From assembly GCA_009782915.1 (NCBI GenBank), contig WRIC01000010.1, positions 1 through 64,000 of the forward strand: a stretch of DNA of 64,000 bases, read 5' to 3'. Shown one piece after another: positions 36,230 through 44,603 of this stretch (positions within the stretch are counted from its first letter, which is position 1; every line of letters starts with the position of its first letter). A model generated the notes under the pieces. The model saw nothing but the letters and a program-made list of their open reading frames with translations, was not told the origin of the DNA and did not search any database. This DNA comes from Propionibacteriaceae bacterium. GTDB lineage: Bacteria; Actinomycetota; Actinomycetes; Propionibacteriales; Propionibacteriaceae. The translations under genes and the position numbers were made by a program.

Positions 36230-37064
36230 GAAACCACCGACATCATGCAGTGTGATCACAGACCTGATGAAACCCTATGTTGGCGACACCGCAAGCAACG
36301 ACACTCGTCAACTCGTTGACGACCATCTCACCACCTGTGAAGATTGTGAGACAACACTGGCCGATCTGCGAAGCAAGCTCGACAAAGAATTAGGAAAAGC
36401 CGACGCGTCGCACATTAACATACTGAAGAAAACCAAGAAGAAAATCCGAGGGCGCAACTTCATCATTCTTGCAGTAGCTGCCACTAGCGCTTTTGCACTA
36501 GGTCTGGGCGGATTCTGGTTCATCTTCCATCACGACACTCCTTTGGCCTATTCCGAAAAGCTACTGAATGTGAGCGCAGATAGAGTCGATATCACCTTAG
36601 ACAGCCAGGAAGTAGCCACCCAGACACTAGTGAAACTAAGTGCGACAAAGAACTACTACGGGCAATACTCGACCAGCAGGTTACTCATGGTTGACTCAGT
36701 ACCAACCGAAGTCATCTACCTCTATGTCACTGAAACTTGGTCGACGAGGTGGCAGACTCAACCTCCCCAGGATCCGATACTGCTCTTACCTTGGATCCAC
36801 CAGCCAACAACGACCATGGACACCACCACCGATATACAAATCAGTGATGGTGAGATCACCATCACTCAGTCAGGTGAGACCAGTGACGACCAGGATGGTG
36901 TTGTCAGCGCTGAGGTGGGAGGGGGAGACCCACAACCCAGTGCTGAACGTGTAGAAATCTACTACCTCATCGCCGAGTTCAACCAGTTGTTCGACCTTGA
37001 GGATGCTGAGTTCTATGAGCTGAGTCGCGGCGGAGACCTTCTGTGGAGTGGAGACCTCGCCTAG
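36216..37064 (+). CDS. membrane anti-sigma factor with zinc-finger motif
   Basis: The 282-residue protein has an N-terminal HxxxCxxC motif (DDHLTTCEDCETTL, about residues 31-44), the hallmark of ZAS anti-sigma domains, then one transmembrane helix (NFIILAVAATSAFALGLGGF) at about 80-105 and an extracytoplasmic domain of about 170 residues of unknown fold. It should hold the overlapping sigma factor inactive and sense an envelope signal. Confidence 0.8.
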   Translation: MTMAKKPPTSCSVITDLMKPYVGDTASNDTRQLVDDHLTTCEDCETTLADLRSKLDKELGKADASHINILKKTKKKIRGRNFIILAVAATSAFALGLGGFWFIFHHDTPLAYSEKLLNVSADRVDITLDSQEVATQTLVKLSATKNYYGQYSTSRLLMVDSVPTEVIYLYVTETWSTRWQTQPPQDPILLLPWIHQPTTTMDTTTDIQISDGEITITQSGETSDDQDGVVSAEVGGGDPQPSAERVEIYYLIAEFNQLFDLEDAEFYELSRGGDLLWSGDLA

Positions 37065-37457
37065 CGTGCAAGGCCACCAGTGCCCTGGGATTGCCACCCC
37101 TTATTTATCAAAAGTCTCTGCTATGAAAAGGTGTGGTCTTTCTCAGGGTTCTCCCGAGTTGGTTTAGTTGCCTGAGTGCCTGAGGGGTTCGGATTTGAGG
37201 TTGTGAAGTAGTCTCCCGACACGCGCGCAATATGCAGCAGACATAGCAGTACGCACCGGTCAAACTAGTGAGTAGCAACGCGACAATCACAGATTGTCAC
37301 TGTTGATCGGTAGCGGTGGTTGCACTCCGACTGGAAACCCCCACAACAATAACCGCGCACACGGACATGCCCAACAACCGTCACCCTGTCATCCCATCTC
37401 CGTCACCCTGTCATCCCATCTCCGTCACCCTGCGCGAAGTCGCAGGGCCCAGACTAC
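37065..37457. other. intergenic region, no gene recognised
   Basis: Between the anti-sigma gene and the transglutaminase gene I see no convincing coding frame. A 60-residue minus-strand frame (37108-37290) has no family features. The right end, from about 37379, is repeat sequence. Confidence 0.5.
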
Positions 37458-37517
37458 CTAGTTGTCCAACTGTGGAGTCTGGATTCTGCGAGTCGCTTCG
37501 CTCCGCAGAATGACTAG
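37379..37517. repeat. REP/BIME repeat overlapping the transglutaminase gene end
   Basis: Two 22-bp units (CGTCACCCTGTCATCCCATC plus two bases) precede a complete two-half repeat: GTCACCCTGCGCGAAGTCGC ... GTCTGGATTCTGCGAGTCGC ... CGCAGAATGACT. Bases 37458-37517 of this repeat are the 3' end of the minus-strand transglutaminase gene, including its stop. Confidence 0.9.
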
Positions 37518-39650
37518 GTGGGGTGAGTCAGTTCCTCGTAGCGGTTTATACCTCCTCAGGGGGCTGATTATTCTGCCTGTCAGCAAGAAGAGTCTCGCCC
37601 CTGTCCACGGTGGTGCAGAGTCAGCCTCTGCGGGTAGTCCATAGCGTGCGAACTCCAGTTGATCACGCAGTACGGTGAGATCCTCGCTCAGTTGAGGTGT
37701 CAATCCATTCAGTCGCGCAGTGACCTGGCGTACGGTCATCCCCGAGGTGAGAACCCCTGACCTCACACCGCGACGCATGATTCTTCGCCAAGCCCTCTCC
37801 AGGTGGTATGTGCGAATCCAGACCAACAAACCCACAACGCCGGCTAAGCCAGCAAACGCCACACCTACACCCCACAACCCAGCAGTGCCCTGAGGTGAAT
37901 CAGTGTCCACAGGCAACCGGTGTGTAGGCGAGGATGAGGGTTCAGCCGTGGTGGCGGAGGGATCGGGGGCAGGCAACGATTGCTCGTTGGTGGGCAAGGG
38001 AACAGGAATAACAACCGGTTCACGTCTCTCATCGGGCAACGGAGCCGCGGGGGTCGGCTCATATCGTACCCAACCCACCTCAGGATAATAGGCCTCCGGC
38101 CACAGGTGAGCCTGATTCCCATAGACACCACTCCACAAGCCATCAGAAGACTGGCGAATAAGGAAACCAGCCGATACCCGCATAGGTATCCCCACCGACT
38201 CCGCCATGATCGCCATGGCTGTAGCAAAATGGACACAATAACCCTGACCAGTAGTGAGGAACCCCCACACAGGATCATTGGAGCGCCAAGAAGGATAGAG
38301 ACTATAGGAAAAATTGGGGCCACGAAGATACCCCTGGATGGCTTGCAGCATCTCATCTTGGGTGGAAGCCTCACCAACAATCTGCTCGGTGAGACTGCGA
38401 ATCTGAGTGATATGAGCGAAGTCAGCCTGGTTGCCCTGCGGGTCTCGGGACGAATGAATCTCTCTGAACAACTCCGGCGACGGTTGAACACCCACCACCA
38501 CTGAACGCTCCAGTTCGCTAAACCCCACACTATAGGTATCCCCCACACGCAGATCCCTGTGGGCGAAGAAACCATCAGAACCCGTCTCGTACTGCATGAA
38601 CATGTCTGAGGTTGACACCACTGAACGAGGTCCAGGCGCCGTGGGTATCGTACGTCCGGTCAAGGTCCTATTGATGATCGACAGTTCTCCCTGCTTCACC
38701 CATCCACTGGCAACATCGGATCGACGGTGACGAAAAGCATCACTCCACACATCATCACCCAGACGGTAACCATAAAGCCCCGAATGTTGGGCCCTCCACA
38801 TATGTCCATCAAATATCTCGAAGGACATCATCGGCAACACGCCGCCGTAGTCCCCCCGGATCGAGATGACCAACGCCGTGGACTGAGTTCTCAACTGGTC
38901 GGTGACCTGGATGGGACCTTCCACTGTCACTGAGGCACGATCACTGCCCACACCAACCAGGGATGGGAAACCACCACCCCAGCCGGGAATACTGCGAACC
39001 ACACTTGGCATAGCTAGCGAACAGATCAGTGCTACCGCCACCACCGGGATCGCCACCCATGGGAAACCCGCCGGGGTGTGATTTATTCGAGGTGCCACCG
39101 AGATCAACCCCATGAAACTGACGCAGGTGAGCAGAACCCAGATCATCGGTGTGGACGACTCCATGGACACCAGGATGATCCATGCAATCAGCGCTGGAAC
39201 ACCCACCCAAACAGGCCGGGAAATATACAGGGCCATCACCAAACTAAGGATCACCATGACAGCGACAGCTACCAGGATCAGCGGGTCAACGTACACCCAT
39301 GTAGGAAGGGGAAGGCTTTCATGGATCACCTGCTGCCAGGAGTTGCCCAACACCTCCACCAGCACCTGCAGATTCGCTCGGCTCGGAACAGCGCTGGTCC
39401 ACTTCCCACCGGCATATCCACTGAGGTAACACACTGCCACGAATATCGCTCCAGTCATCCCAGCTAAACTCGCCCAGAACCGGTGTGAGCGACCAAGGAG
39501 CAACCATGCAACCCACATCACAACAGTAAGCAAGCAAGCCACAATCACCACGTGAGGCAACCATGACCCGTGGGGAACAAAGGCAGTGACACCCAAACAT
39601 GTAGCGACCATGGTGCCCGTGGTGTAAATCCCAATCATTGCCTTATTCAT
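37458..39650 (-). CDS. TgpA-like membrane transglutaminase-domain protein
   Basis: The 730-residue protein has several N-terminal membrane helices (DUF3488/TgpA_N type), then an extracytoplasmic transglutaminase core with Cys in GQGYCVHFATAMAIMAES and His/Asp in NQAHLWPEAYYPEVGWVRYE, a Pro-rich linker, another helix (GVGVAFAGLAGVVGLLVWI) and a cytoplasmic end. It forms a cluster with MoxR and DUF58 genes. The last 20 residues (HLVILRSEATRRIQTPQLDN) are translated repeat sequence. Confidence 0.85.
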   Translation of the reverse strand: MNKAMIGIYTTGTMVATCLGVTAFVPHGSWLPHVVIVACLLTVVMWVAWLLLGRSHRFWASLAGMTGAIFVAVCYLSGYAGGKWTSAVPSRANLQVLVEVLGNSWQQVIHESLPLPTWVYVDPLILVAVAVMVILSLVMALYISRPVWVGVPALIAWIILVSMESSTPMIWVLLTCVSFMGLISVAPRINHTPAGFPWVAIPVVAVALICSLAMPSVVRSIPGWGGGFPSLVGVGSDRASVTVEGPIQVTDQLRTQSTALVISIRGDYGGVLPMMSFEIFDGHMWRAQHSGLYGYRLGDDVWSDAFRHRRSDVASGWVKQGELSIINRTLTGRTIPTAPGPRSVVSTSDMFMQYETGSDGFFAHRDLRVGDTYSVGFSELERSVVVGVQPSPELFREIHSSRDPQGNQADFAHITQIRSLTEQIVGEASTQDEMLQAIQGYLRGPNFSYSLYPSWRSNDPVWGFLTTGQGYCVHFATAMAIMAESVGIPMRVSAGFLIRQSSDGLWSGVYGNQAHLWPEAYYPEVGWVRYEPTPAAPLPDERREPVVIPVPLPTNEQSLPAPDPSATTAEPSSSPTHRLPVDTDSPQGTAGLWGVGVAFAGLAGVVGLLVWIRTYHLERAWRRIMRRGVRSGVLTSGMTVRQVTARLNGLTPQLSEDLTVLRDQLEFARYGLPAEADSAPPWTGARLFLLTGRIISPLRRYKPLRGTDSPHLVILRSEATRRIQTPQLDN

Positions 39651-40804
39651 GTCTGAGCCCTCATCGCATCAGCAAACCGTGACATCTGCGCAATCCCCTG
39701 ATCAAGGGTGCTTGATGGTTCAAGACGAAGGACACTCCATCCCGCCTCACGCCACAGGTGGTGATCTGTGGCATCTCCTGACAGAAAGACGGCCAAAGCC
39801 GAGGTGAACCCGTGGACCCCACCAGGGGGAGTTGGAACGATGTCATCATGGTGACCAGCAAGAATCATCATCGTCATCCCCTCCACACCCTGGAAACTGA
39901 CCGGTCGAGAAACCTCCTCATCACTGAGCAAGGCCAGCCGGGTGAGATGCTTTTCTCGTGAGGCGCGACGGGCTTGTCCCCCACACGACAGATCAATAGT
40001 GAAACCTATGTGGGCAACCTCAACAATCCAGGAAGCAGCCAAACAGATCGCCAACTCCCGTACCTGAGAAGGCACCTGCTCACCGACGGTCAACCCCACC
40101 CAGGCGCGATCAGCATCAGTGGGTTCCTCAGCGCGAGTCATCAATTCATCGTGGCGTGCCGAGGAACGCCAATGCACCCGGCGCAGATCATCACCGGGAC
40201 TATAGGGGCGCACCGTCGCATTATCCTGGTGAGGCTGAGCATAGGTGGTACGCCCCACAACACCTTCACGGTCCTGAGCGCGAACCGCCAAACCCAGTGG
40301 GCGAATCTCCGGCCACACAATCACCTCGTCGGTACGATGACCCACCACCCGAGTCCACCATAAACCCACGGCACTAAACCGATTCACAGTCGCTGGACCC
40401 AGAGACCACACTCCACGACGAGGAGGGTGAGCATCGTACTCCAGCACGCTGCCAGGAAGCCTCTTCCCACGAGGGGCGATCTGAACATAACCAGTGAGTT
40501 CCTCCGGCACCCACTCCTCAATACCGGTTGAACCCATCCGCGACCCCGGAGGGCCCACCAACCGTACCCTCACCGGATAGCCCATAAAACAAGGGTTGGG
40601 ATCCAGCACACGAGAAAACTCCCCCACAGGGAACCGAATGCTCACCAGGAGGAAGATCACACCATCAGCTATCGCTGTCAGCAGCAGGATGCTACCAGCG
40701 GCAACCAGCGGAACCGACGCAGTTCGGTGCCCCACCACCACCAGAATGACCCCCACAATGATGACCATCACAGTTCTCACTAGGGGGCGAATCCACAACG
40801 CCAT
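39647..40804 (-). CDS. DUF58-domain protein
   Basis: The 385-residue protein has two N-terminal helices (VMVIIVGVILVVVGHR; VPLVAAGSILLLTAIADGVI) and the DUF58 motif YSPGDDLRRVHWRSSARHDE, related to vWA domains. DUF58 proteins act with MoxR ATPases in an unresolved chaperone or envelope role. ATG 40804 overlaps the moxR stop (TAATG). Confidence 0.88.
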   Translation of the reverse strand: MALWIRPLVRTVMVIIVGVILVVVGHRTASVPLVAAGSILLLTAIADGVIFLLVSIRFPVGEFSRVLDPNPCFMGYPVRVRLVGPPGSRMGSTGIEEWVPEELTGYVQIAPRGKRLPGSVLEYDAHPPRRGVWSLGPATVNRFSAVGLWWTRVVGHRTDEVIVWPEIRPLGLAVRAQDREGVVGRTTYAQPHQDNATVRPYSPGDDLRRVHWRSSARHDELMTRAEEPTDADRAWVGLTVGEQVPSQVRELAICLAASWIVEVAHIGFTIDLSCGGQARRASREKHLTRLALLSDEEVSRPVSFQGVEGMTMMILAGHHDDIVPTPPGGVHGFTSALAVFLSGDATDHHLWREAGWSVLRLEPSSTLDQGIAQMSRFADAMRAQT

Positions 40805-41760
40805 TAGAGCACTTTCACCTGGGAAATCAGATGGTCTAAAGCAACCAAAACCGATTCCTGTGATCCTGTACGCGCAGATACCAGGCGATGACCCCACACT
40901 GAGGGAACCATCTTCTGCACATCGTCAGGGATCACATATCCACGACCAGCGAGGATGGCTGCCCCCTTCGCAGCTCTCAACAATTGAATCCCAGCTCTCG
41001 GGGAGACACCCAGCTTCACTTGATTCAGTTCACGAGTGGCGCGAGCCAAATCCACAATATAGCGTTTGATGCTGGGGGAAGCATGCAAGGATCGAACAGC
41101 ATGGATCATGGTCACCACCTGCCCAGCCGTCACCACTGGTTTGATTCGATCCAAAGGATCAGTCACCTCAGTTGAATCCAGCATCCGCACCTCATCGTCG
41201 GCCTGGGGGTAACCCATCGACATCCGTACCATGAAACGATCCCTCTGCGCCTCAGGAAGCGGATAGGTTCCCTCCATCTCATGGGGGTTCTGGGTGGCGA
41301 CCACCATGAACGGGCGAGGCAAGCGATAAGTCTGTCCATCAACAGTGACATGAGCCTCCTGCATGGCTTCGAGGAGAGCTGATTGGGTTTTCGGGGAAGC
41401 CCGATTGATCTCATCGGCGATCACCAGGGAAGCAAAAACCGGGCCCTCCACAAATTCGAATACACCGGTGTGGGGCCGGAAAATGCTGGCTCCAACAATG
41501 TCAGACGGCAGAAGATCAGGGGTGAACTGGATCCTGGAATCATCAACATCGATTGCTGCTGCCAGCGCGCGCGCAAGGGTGGTTTTCCCCACCCCAGGAA
41601 TATCTTCGATCAGCAGATGTCCTTCAGCCAGTAGCGTGATCACGGCAAGTTCGATCGCCTCACGTTGACCTTGGAGAACCCGAGTTATCGTATGGACGAT
41701 CGTTGCCGGATCGCAGGGCAACGTCGGCACACCTGGCCGAGCCTCAGAGGGCATCGGCAT
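40804..41760 (-). CDS. MoxR-family AAA+ ATPase
   Basis: The 318-residue protein has Walker A IEDIPGVGKTTLARALA, Walker B LVIADEINRASPKTQSALLE and sensor ATQNPHEMEGTYPLPEAQRD. It is the ATPase of the MoxR-DUF58-transglutaminase set. ATG 41760 or 41754 may be used; both overlap the end of the upstream SRPBCC gene. Confidence 0.92.
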   Translation of the reverse strand: MPMPSEARPGVPTLPCDPATIVHTITRVLQGQREAIELAVITLLAEGHLLIEDIPGVGKTTLARALAAAIDVDDSRIQFTPDLLPSDIVGASIFRPHTGVFEFVEGPVFASLVIADEINRASPKTQSALLEAMQEAHVTVDGQTYRLPRPFMVVATQNPHEMEGTYPLPEAQRDRFMVRMSMGYPQADDEVRMLDSTEVTDPLDRIKPVVTAGQVVTMIHAVRSLHASPSIKRYIVDLARATRELNQVKLGVSPRAGIQLLRAAKGAAILAGRGYVIPDDVQKMVPSVWGHRLVSARTGSQESVLVALDHLISQVKVL

Positions 41761-42145
41761 CAATCCGCTCGAGTGCGGCCTTCCAGTGGGCGGTCATCTT
41801 GGCCACATCAAAATCCGTGTCGGAATGATCGTGGCTGATTTGGATCTTCGTACTATTGTCACCTTGGGCACTCAAGGTTACTTCCACCCATGTCTTGGGC
41901 GAGTCGTCGTCCTTGTGCCAGGAGAATCTCATTGATTCGAGTGGATGGTACGACCTGGTGACTCCCCAGGTGCCATCAACAGCTCTCCACGTATCCCCTT
42001 TATCACCCAAGGTGGCACCTTCACCTAAGAGTGCGGTCTGCCCGTCAGGACTTAACAGTACGCCCCAGACGACTTTCTTGGGATAGTCCACCACCCGCGA
42101 AACCACGGTGGTGACTGATGCTTGCGGTTCGGTTTGCTCCGTCAT
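41744..42145 (-). CDS. SRPBCC-fold protein (133 aa)
   Basis: The product starts MTEQTEPQASVTTVVSRVVD and shows the START/SRPBCC pattern: an opening strand, then VVWGVLLSPDGQTALLGEGA, a central GTWGVTRSYHPLESMRFSW and a closing helix DVAKMTAHWKAALERIDA. Such proteins bind hydrophobic ligands in a cavity. Its end overlaps moxR. Ligand unknown. Confidence 0.7.
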   Translation of the reverse strand: MTEQTEPQASVTTVVSRVVDYPKKVVWGVLLSPDGQTALLGEGATLGDKGDTWRAVDGTWGVTRSYHPLESMRFSWHKDDDSPKTWVEVTLSAQGDNSTKIQISHDHSDTDFDVAKMTAHWKAALERIDADAL

Positions 42146-42375
42146 GATCAAGCCTCTCTAGTTTCAGCTGGGATACCCCAGCCTTCGAGCCCCATTGCTC
42201 ATGGGTACGACGATACCCCTACCAGTGGGGGAAAGAAAAGATCTCATCAAACAGTCAATGAAAATTCTCAGTGGTGGGACTTGGCGGGTGTCCCCAAGTC
42301 CCGCTGGGGTGCGAATGACCCCCACCAAAGTCTTGAGGCGCTAAAATGGTGGTCTGACTGATTGAAGGAGTCGCC

Positions 42376-43203
42376 GTGGCCAATCCAGTTCTTGCCAAGT
42401 CACCTGTCTTTTCACCCGAGTACGCTCAAACCCAAGCCGCCGAGGAATATCTCAGGCAGCAACAGGGCTTCCCTGGTCAACCCACTATGCCCTATCAGCC
42501 TCCACAACTTGAGCACACGCCTATGACTTTCGATGATGTGCTGACGAAGACGACCATCACTATTGGTCTGATGATCGCCGTGGCTGTGGGTACGGTTTGG
42601 GTTGCCTACGCCCTCAACTTGAGTATTGCCTTGATTTCCATGGCCGGTCTTGTCTGTGCTCTGGCTGCTTTTATCTTCCCTGTGATCGCTGCGACACGAC
42701 ACAAGATTGGACCAGGTATCGCGATACCGTTCGCTATCGTGGAGGGCGTCTTTGTCGGATCAATCTCTTTGGCAACCGAAGCGGCCTACCACGGCATCGT
42801 GATCCAGGCAGTCTTTGCGACCTTCATTACTGCCGGTGCTGTGCTGGTGGCTTTCCGTTTTGGCAATGTCCGCTTGAGTCCCAGTTTCCTCAAGATGGTC
42901 TCCGTGGGCATGATCGCTTTCGTTGTGGTTGCTCTGGCCAACTTCGGCTTGTCCTTTCTCGGTATTAACCTCGGCCTCTTCCCAGGACCCGGTCAGCCCG
43001 TGAGCGCCTGGGCCTGGGTGGCAGCTATCGTTGGTGTCTCTTTGGCAGTCTTCAGTCTTTTCGGCGACTTCCAGTACATCGAGCAAGGAATCGCCAACCG
43101 TATCCCGGCTTCAGAATCCTGGAGAGCCGCCTACGGATTGACTGTCACCATGGTGTGGCTCTACATTAACCTGCTACGCATCTTGTCTTACCTGCGACGC
43201 TAG
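42376..43203 (+). CDS. Bax inhibitor-1/YccA-type membrane protein
   Basis: The 275-residue protein has a Pro-rich N-terminus and seven helices, including TRHKIGPGIAIPFAIVEGVF, FVGSISLATEAAYHGIVIQA and a final VTMVWLYINLLRILSYLR. This matches the BI-1/YetJ family of membrane proteins implicated in pH-dependent calcium leak. GTG 42376 follows GAAGGAG. Confidence 0.88.
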   Translation: MANPVLAKSPVFSPEYAQTQAAEEYLRQQQGFPGQPTMPYQPPQLEHTPMTFDDVLTKTTITIGLMIAVAVGTVWVAYALNLSIALISMAGLVCALAAFIFPVIAATRHKIGPGIAIPFAIVEGVFVGSISLATEAAYHGIVIQAVFATFITAGAVLVAFRFGNVRLSPSFLKMVSVGMIAFVVVALANFGLSFLGINLGLFPGPGQPVSAWAWVAAIVGVSLAVFSLFGDFQYIEQGIANRIPASESWRAAYGLTVTMVWLYINLLRILSYLRR

Positions 43204-43307
43204 TCCTCAAGGGCCACAGGCACCTGTGCCAGGGATATCCCTGGTCTACCCCTGCGATCAGGGAGAACTGGTGGTGGTGCGTGACCCGCGATGTCTAGAC
43301 TGACATC

Positions 43308-43628
43308 ATGACTCACGATCCCGAGGCCGCTTGGCCACTGACCGAAACCGATCAGGGTTTCTATCCATCGACACCTGCGCAGCTACCCCCCAGCCAGATG
43401 GTTCCCTACACTAACAAGCATTCCGATTCAGGTTTCAGTATCACACCCAGAGATACTGGTTTCAAACCTGGCCACAAAATCGCTGCCTTGGCGATCGTTA
43501 TGACCTTGGCCATTCCCCTGACTGTCGTAGCCTCACAGGCCTTCGGCCTTCTCGGATTCGGGGTCACCTGGGCATCAATCGTCATGATTGTCGGCATCAC
43601 TTTCGGTGTCGGTTTCCGCCGAAACTAA
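43308..43628 (+). CDS. hypothetical two-helix membrane protein (106 aa)
   Basis: A polar, Pro-rich N-terminus (about 55 residues) precedes two helices: IAALAIVMTLAIPLTVVASQ and GVTWASIVMIVGITFGVGF, ending RRN. A decayed copy of its 3' end lies at about 44430-44591. No family recognised. Confidence 0.6.
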   Translation: MTHDPEAAWPLTETDQGFYPSTPAQLPPSQMVPYTNKHSDSGFSITPRDTGFKPGHKIAALAIVMTLAIPLTVVASQAFGLLGFGVTWASIVMIVGITFGVGFRRN

Positions 43629-43904
43629 CACCAAAGCCACATCCAAGTTGGGTCATTTCTTTTGCTCATTTTGGGGAACGAAATGGCTTTGACAAGGGGT
43701 TTAGTTCGGGTTGGTTCGCTAGAAGGCACTCAGGAATACCACGGAGTACTACGCTACGATCCTGTGGGTTTGCGGTGGGCAATGTGCGGCTAGTTGAGGG
43801 GTGGGTTAGCCTCAGGACTTTGTTCGTCTTTGGTCAGTGATCGTGTTGCTACGTTCCGTGAATACCAGGGAACCCAGATAGATGGTGGTTGTGCAAGAGA
43901 AAAG

Positions 43905-44052
43905 TGAGTTGTTATCCGAAAATGGCGTACGTGTACGGGATTTTCACCTCCGGAGGAGTAAAAATGGCTGTTTCACGGTGGATGGGCCCCCCTGTCGCCC
44001 TGGTTAGACCAGGTGAGAGTGTACACGAACGCCATTTTCGGATAAGAACTCA
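43905..44052. mobile_element. 148-bp MITE-like element
   Basis: Inverted arms of about 31 bp at 43905-43935 (TGAGTTGTTATCCGAAAATG, then GCGTACGTGTAC) and 44022-44052 match with two mismatches. The interior has no coding potential. This is the form of a miniature inverted-repeat element whose transposase is elsewhere; a long stem-loop regulatory RNA is the alternative. No clear target-site duplication is visible. Confidence 0.55.
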
Positions 44053-44223
44053 ACAAAACCATGTACGAGCAGCAGTGAACAGTGGCCCCTGGCTTCGCCG
44101 AGTCAACAAGAAACCGCCACAGGTGCCGCCATTGATGCACCGCAGCAAGACCGAATCGTTGCGTTGCCGGTGCAACTTGCGGCTCTGGGGAGCCCCACCG
44201 TCATCGCCCAGCACACCCAACCC

Positions 44224-44385
44224 GGTCATTCCGTGCGAAGTCACGGAATCCAGATATGTCAGTTTCCACTACTGGGTTTCTTTGTGGTTGGTGAGACTAT
44301 TTGGCTGACCCCACACTGTGGCTGATGTGGATTCTGGACCCTGCGACTTCGCGCAGGGTGACGGACAGGGAGTCGCAGGGTGACA
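44224..44385. repeat. two separated REP/BIME pieces
   Basis: GTCATTCCGTGCGAAGTCAC...GGAATCCAGA at 44224-44254 and TGGACCCTGCGACTTCGCGC...AGGGTGACGG at about 44334-44366, with a further GTCGCAGGGTGACAGG. They are the two halves of the main repeat, separated by about 80 bp. Confidence 0.85.
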
Positions 44386-44429
44386 GGTGGAGATCAGGGA
44401 GCCGAGTTATTTCACAGTAGGACGGCATC

Positions 44430-44591
44430 ACCCAATGAGCAATCACCAAGACACCATGGCCAATGGACCGACTCGGGTGCCATAGCCTCCTTCGGCCTTC
44501 GGCCTTCGGCCTTCTCGAATTCGGGGTCACCTGGGCATCAATCGTCATGATTGTCGGCATCACTTTTGGTGTCGGTTTCCGCCGAAATTGA
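44430..44591 (+). pseudogene. decayed 3' duplicate of the 43308-43628 gene
   Basis: From about 44503 the sequence is nearly identical to 43547-43628 (GGGGTCACCTGGGCATCAAT, ATTGTCGGCATCACTTTTGG, GGTTTCCGCCGAAATTGA), and weaker similarity reaches back to about 44430. It encodes GVTWASIVMIVGITFGVGF-RRN-stop but has no start. A CTTCGG-rich triplication sits at its join. Confidence 0.75.
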
Positions 44592-44603
44592 CTCGTCTGT
44601 GTT

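Larger units (their letters stand above)
43629..44603. other. 975-bp gene-free region before rpoC
   Basis: It holds, in order, unassigned sequence (43629-43904), a 148-bp inverted-repeat element, two repeat-family pieces and a decayed copy of the preceding gene's tail. Open frames here lack start signals and domains and read through the repeats. Confidence 0.6.

Noticed and set aside
43889-44308. 139-residue plus-strand frame before rpoC
   Set aside because: It reads through the 148-bp inverted-repeat element and a REP piece, has no recognisable domain, and appears to be a chance frame.
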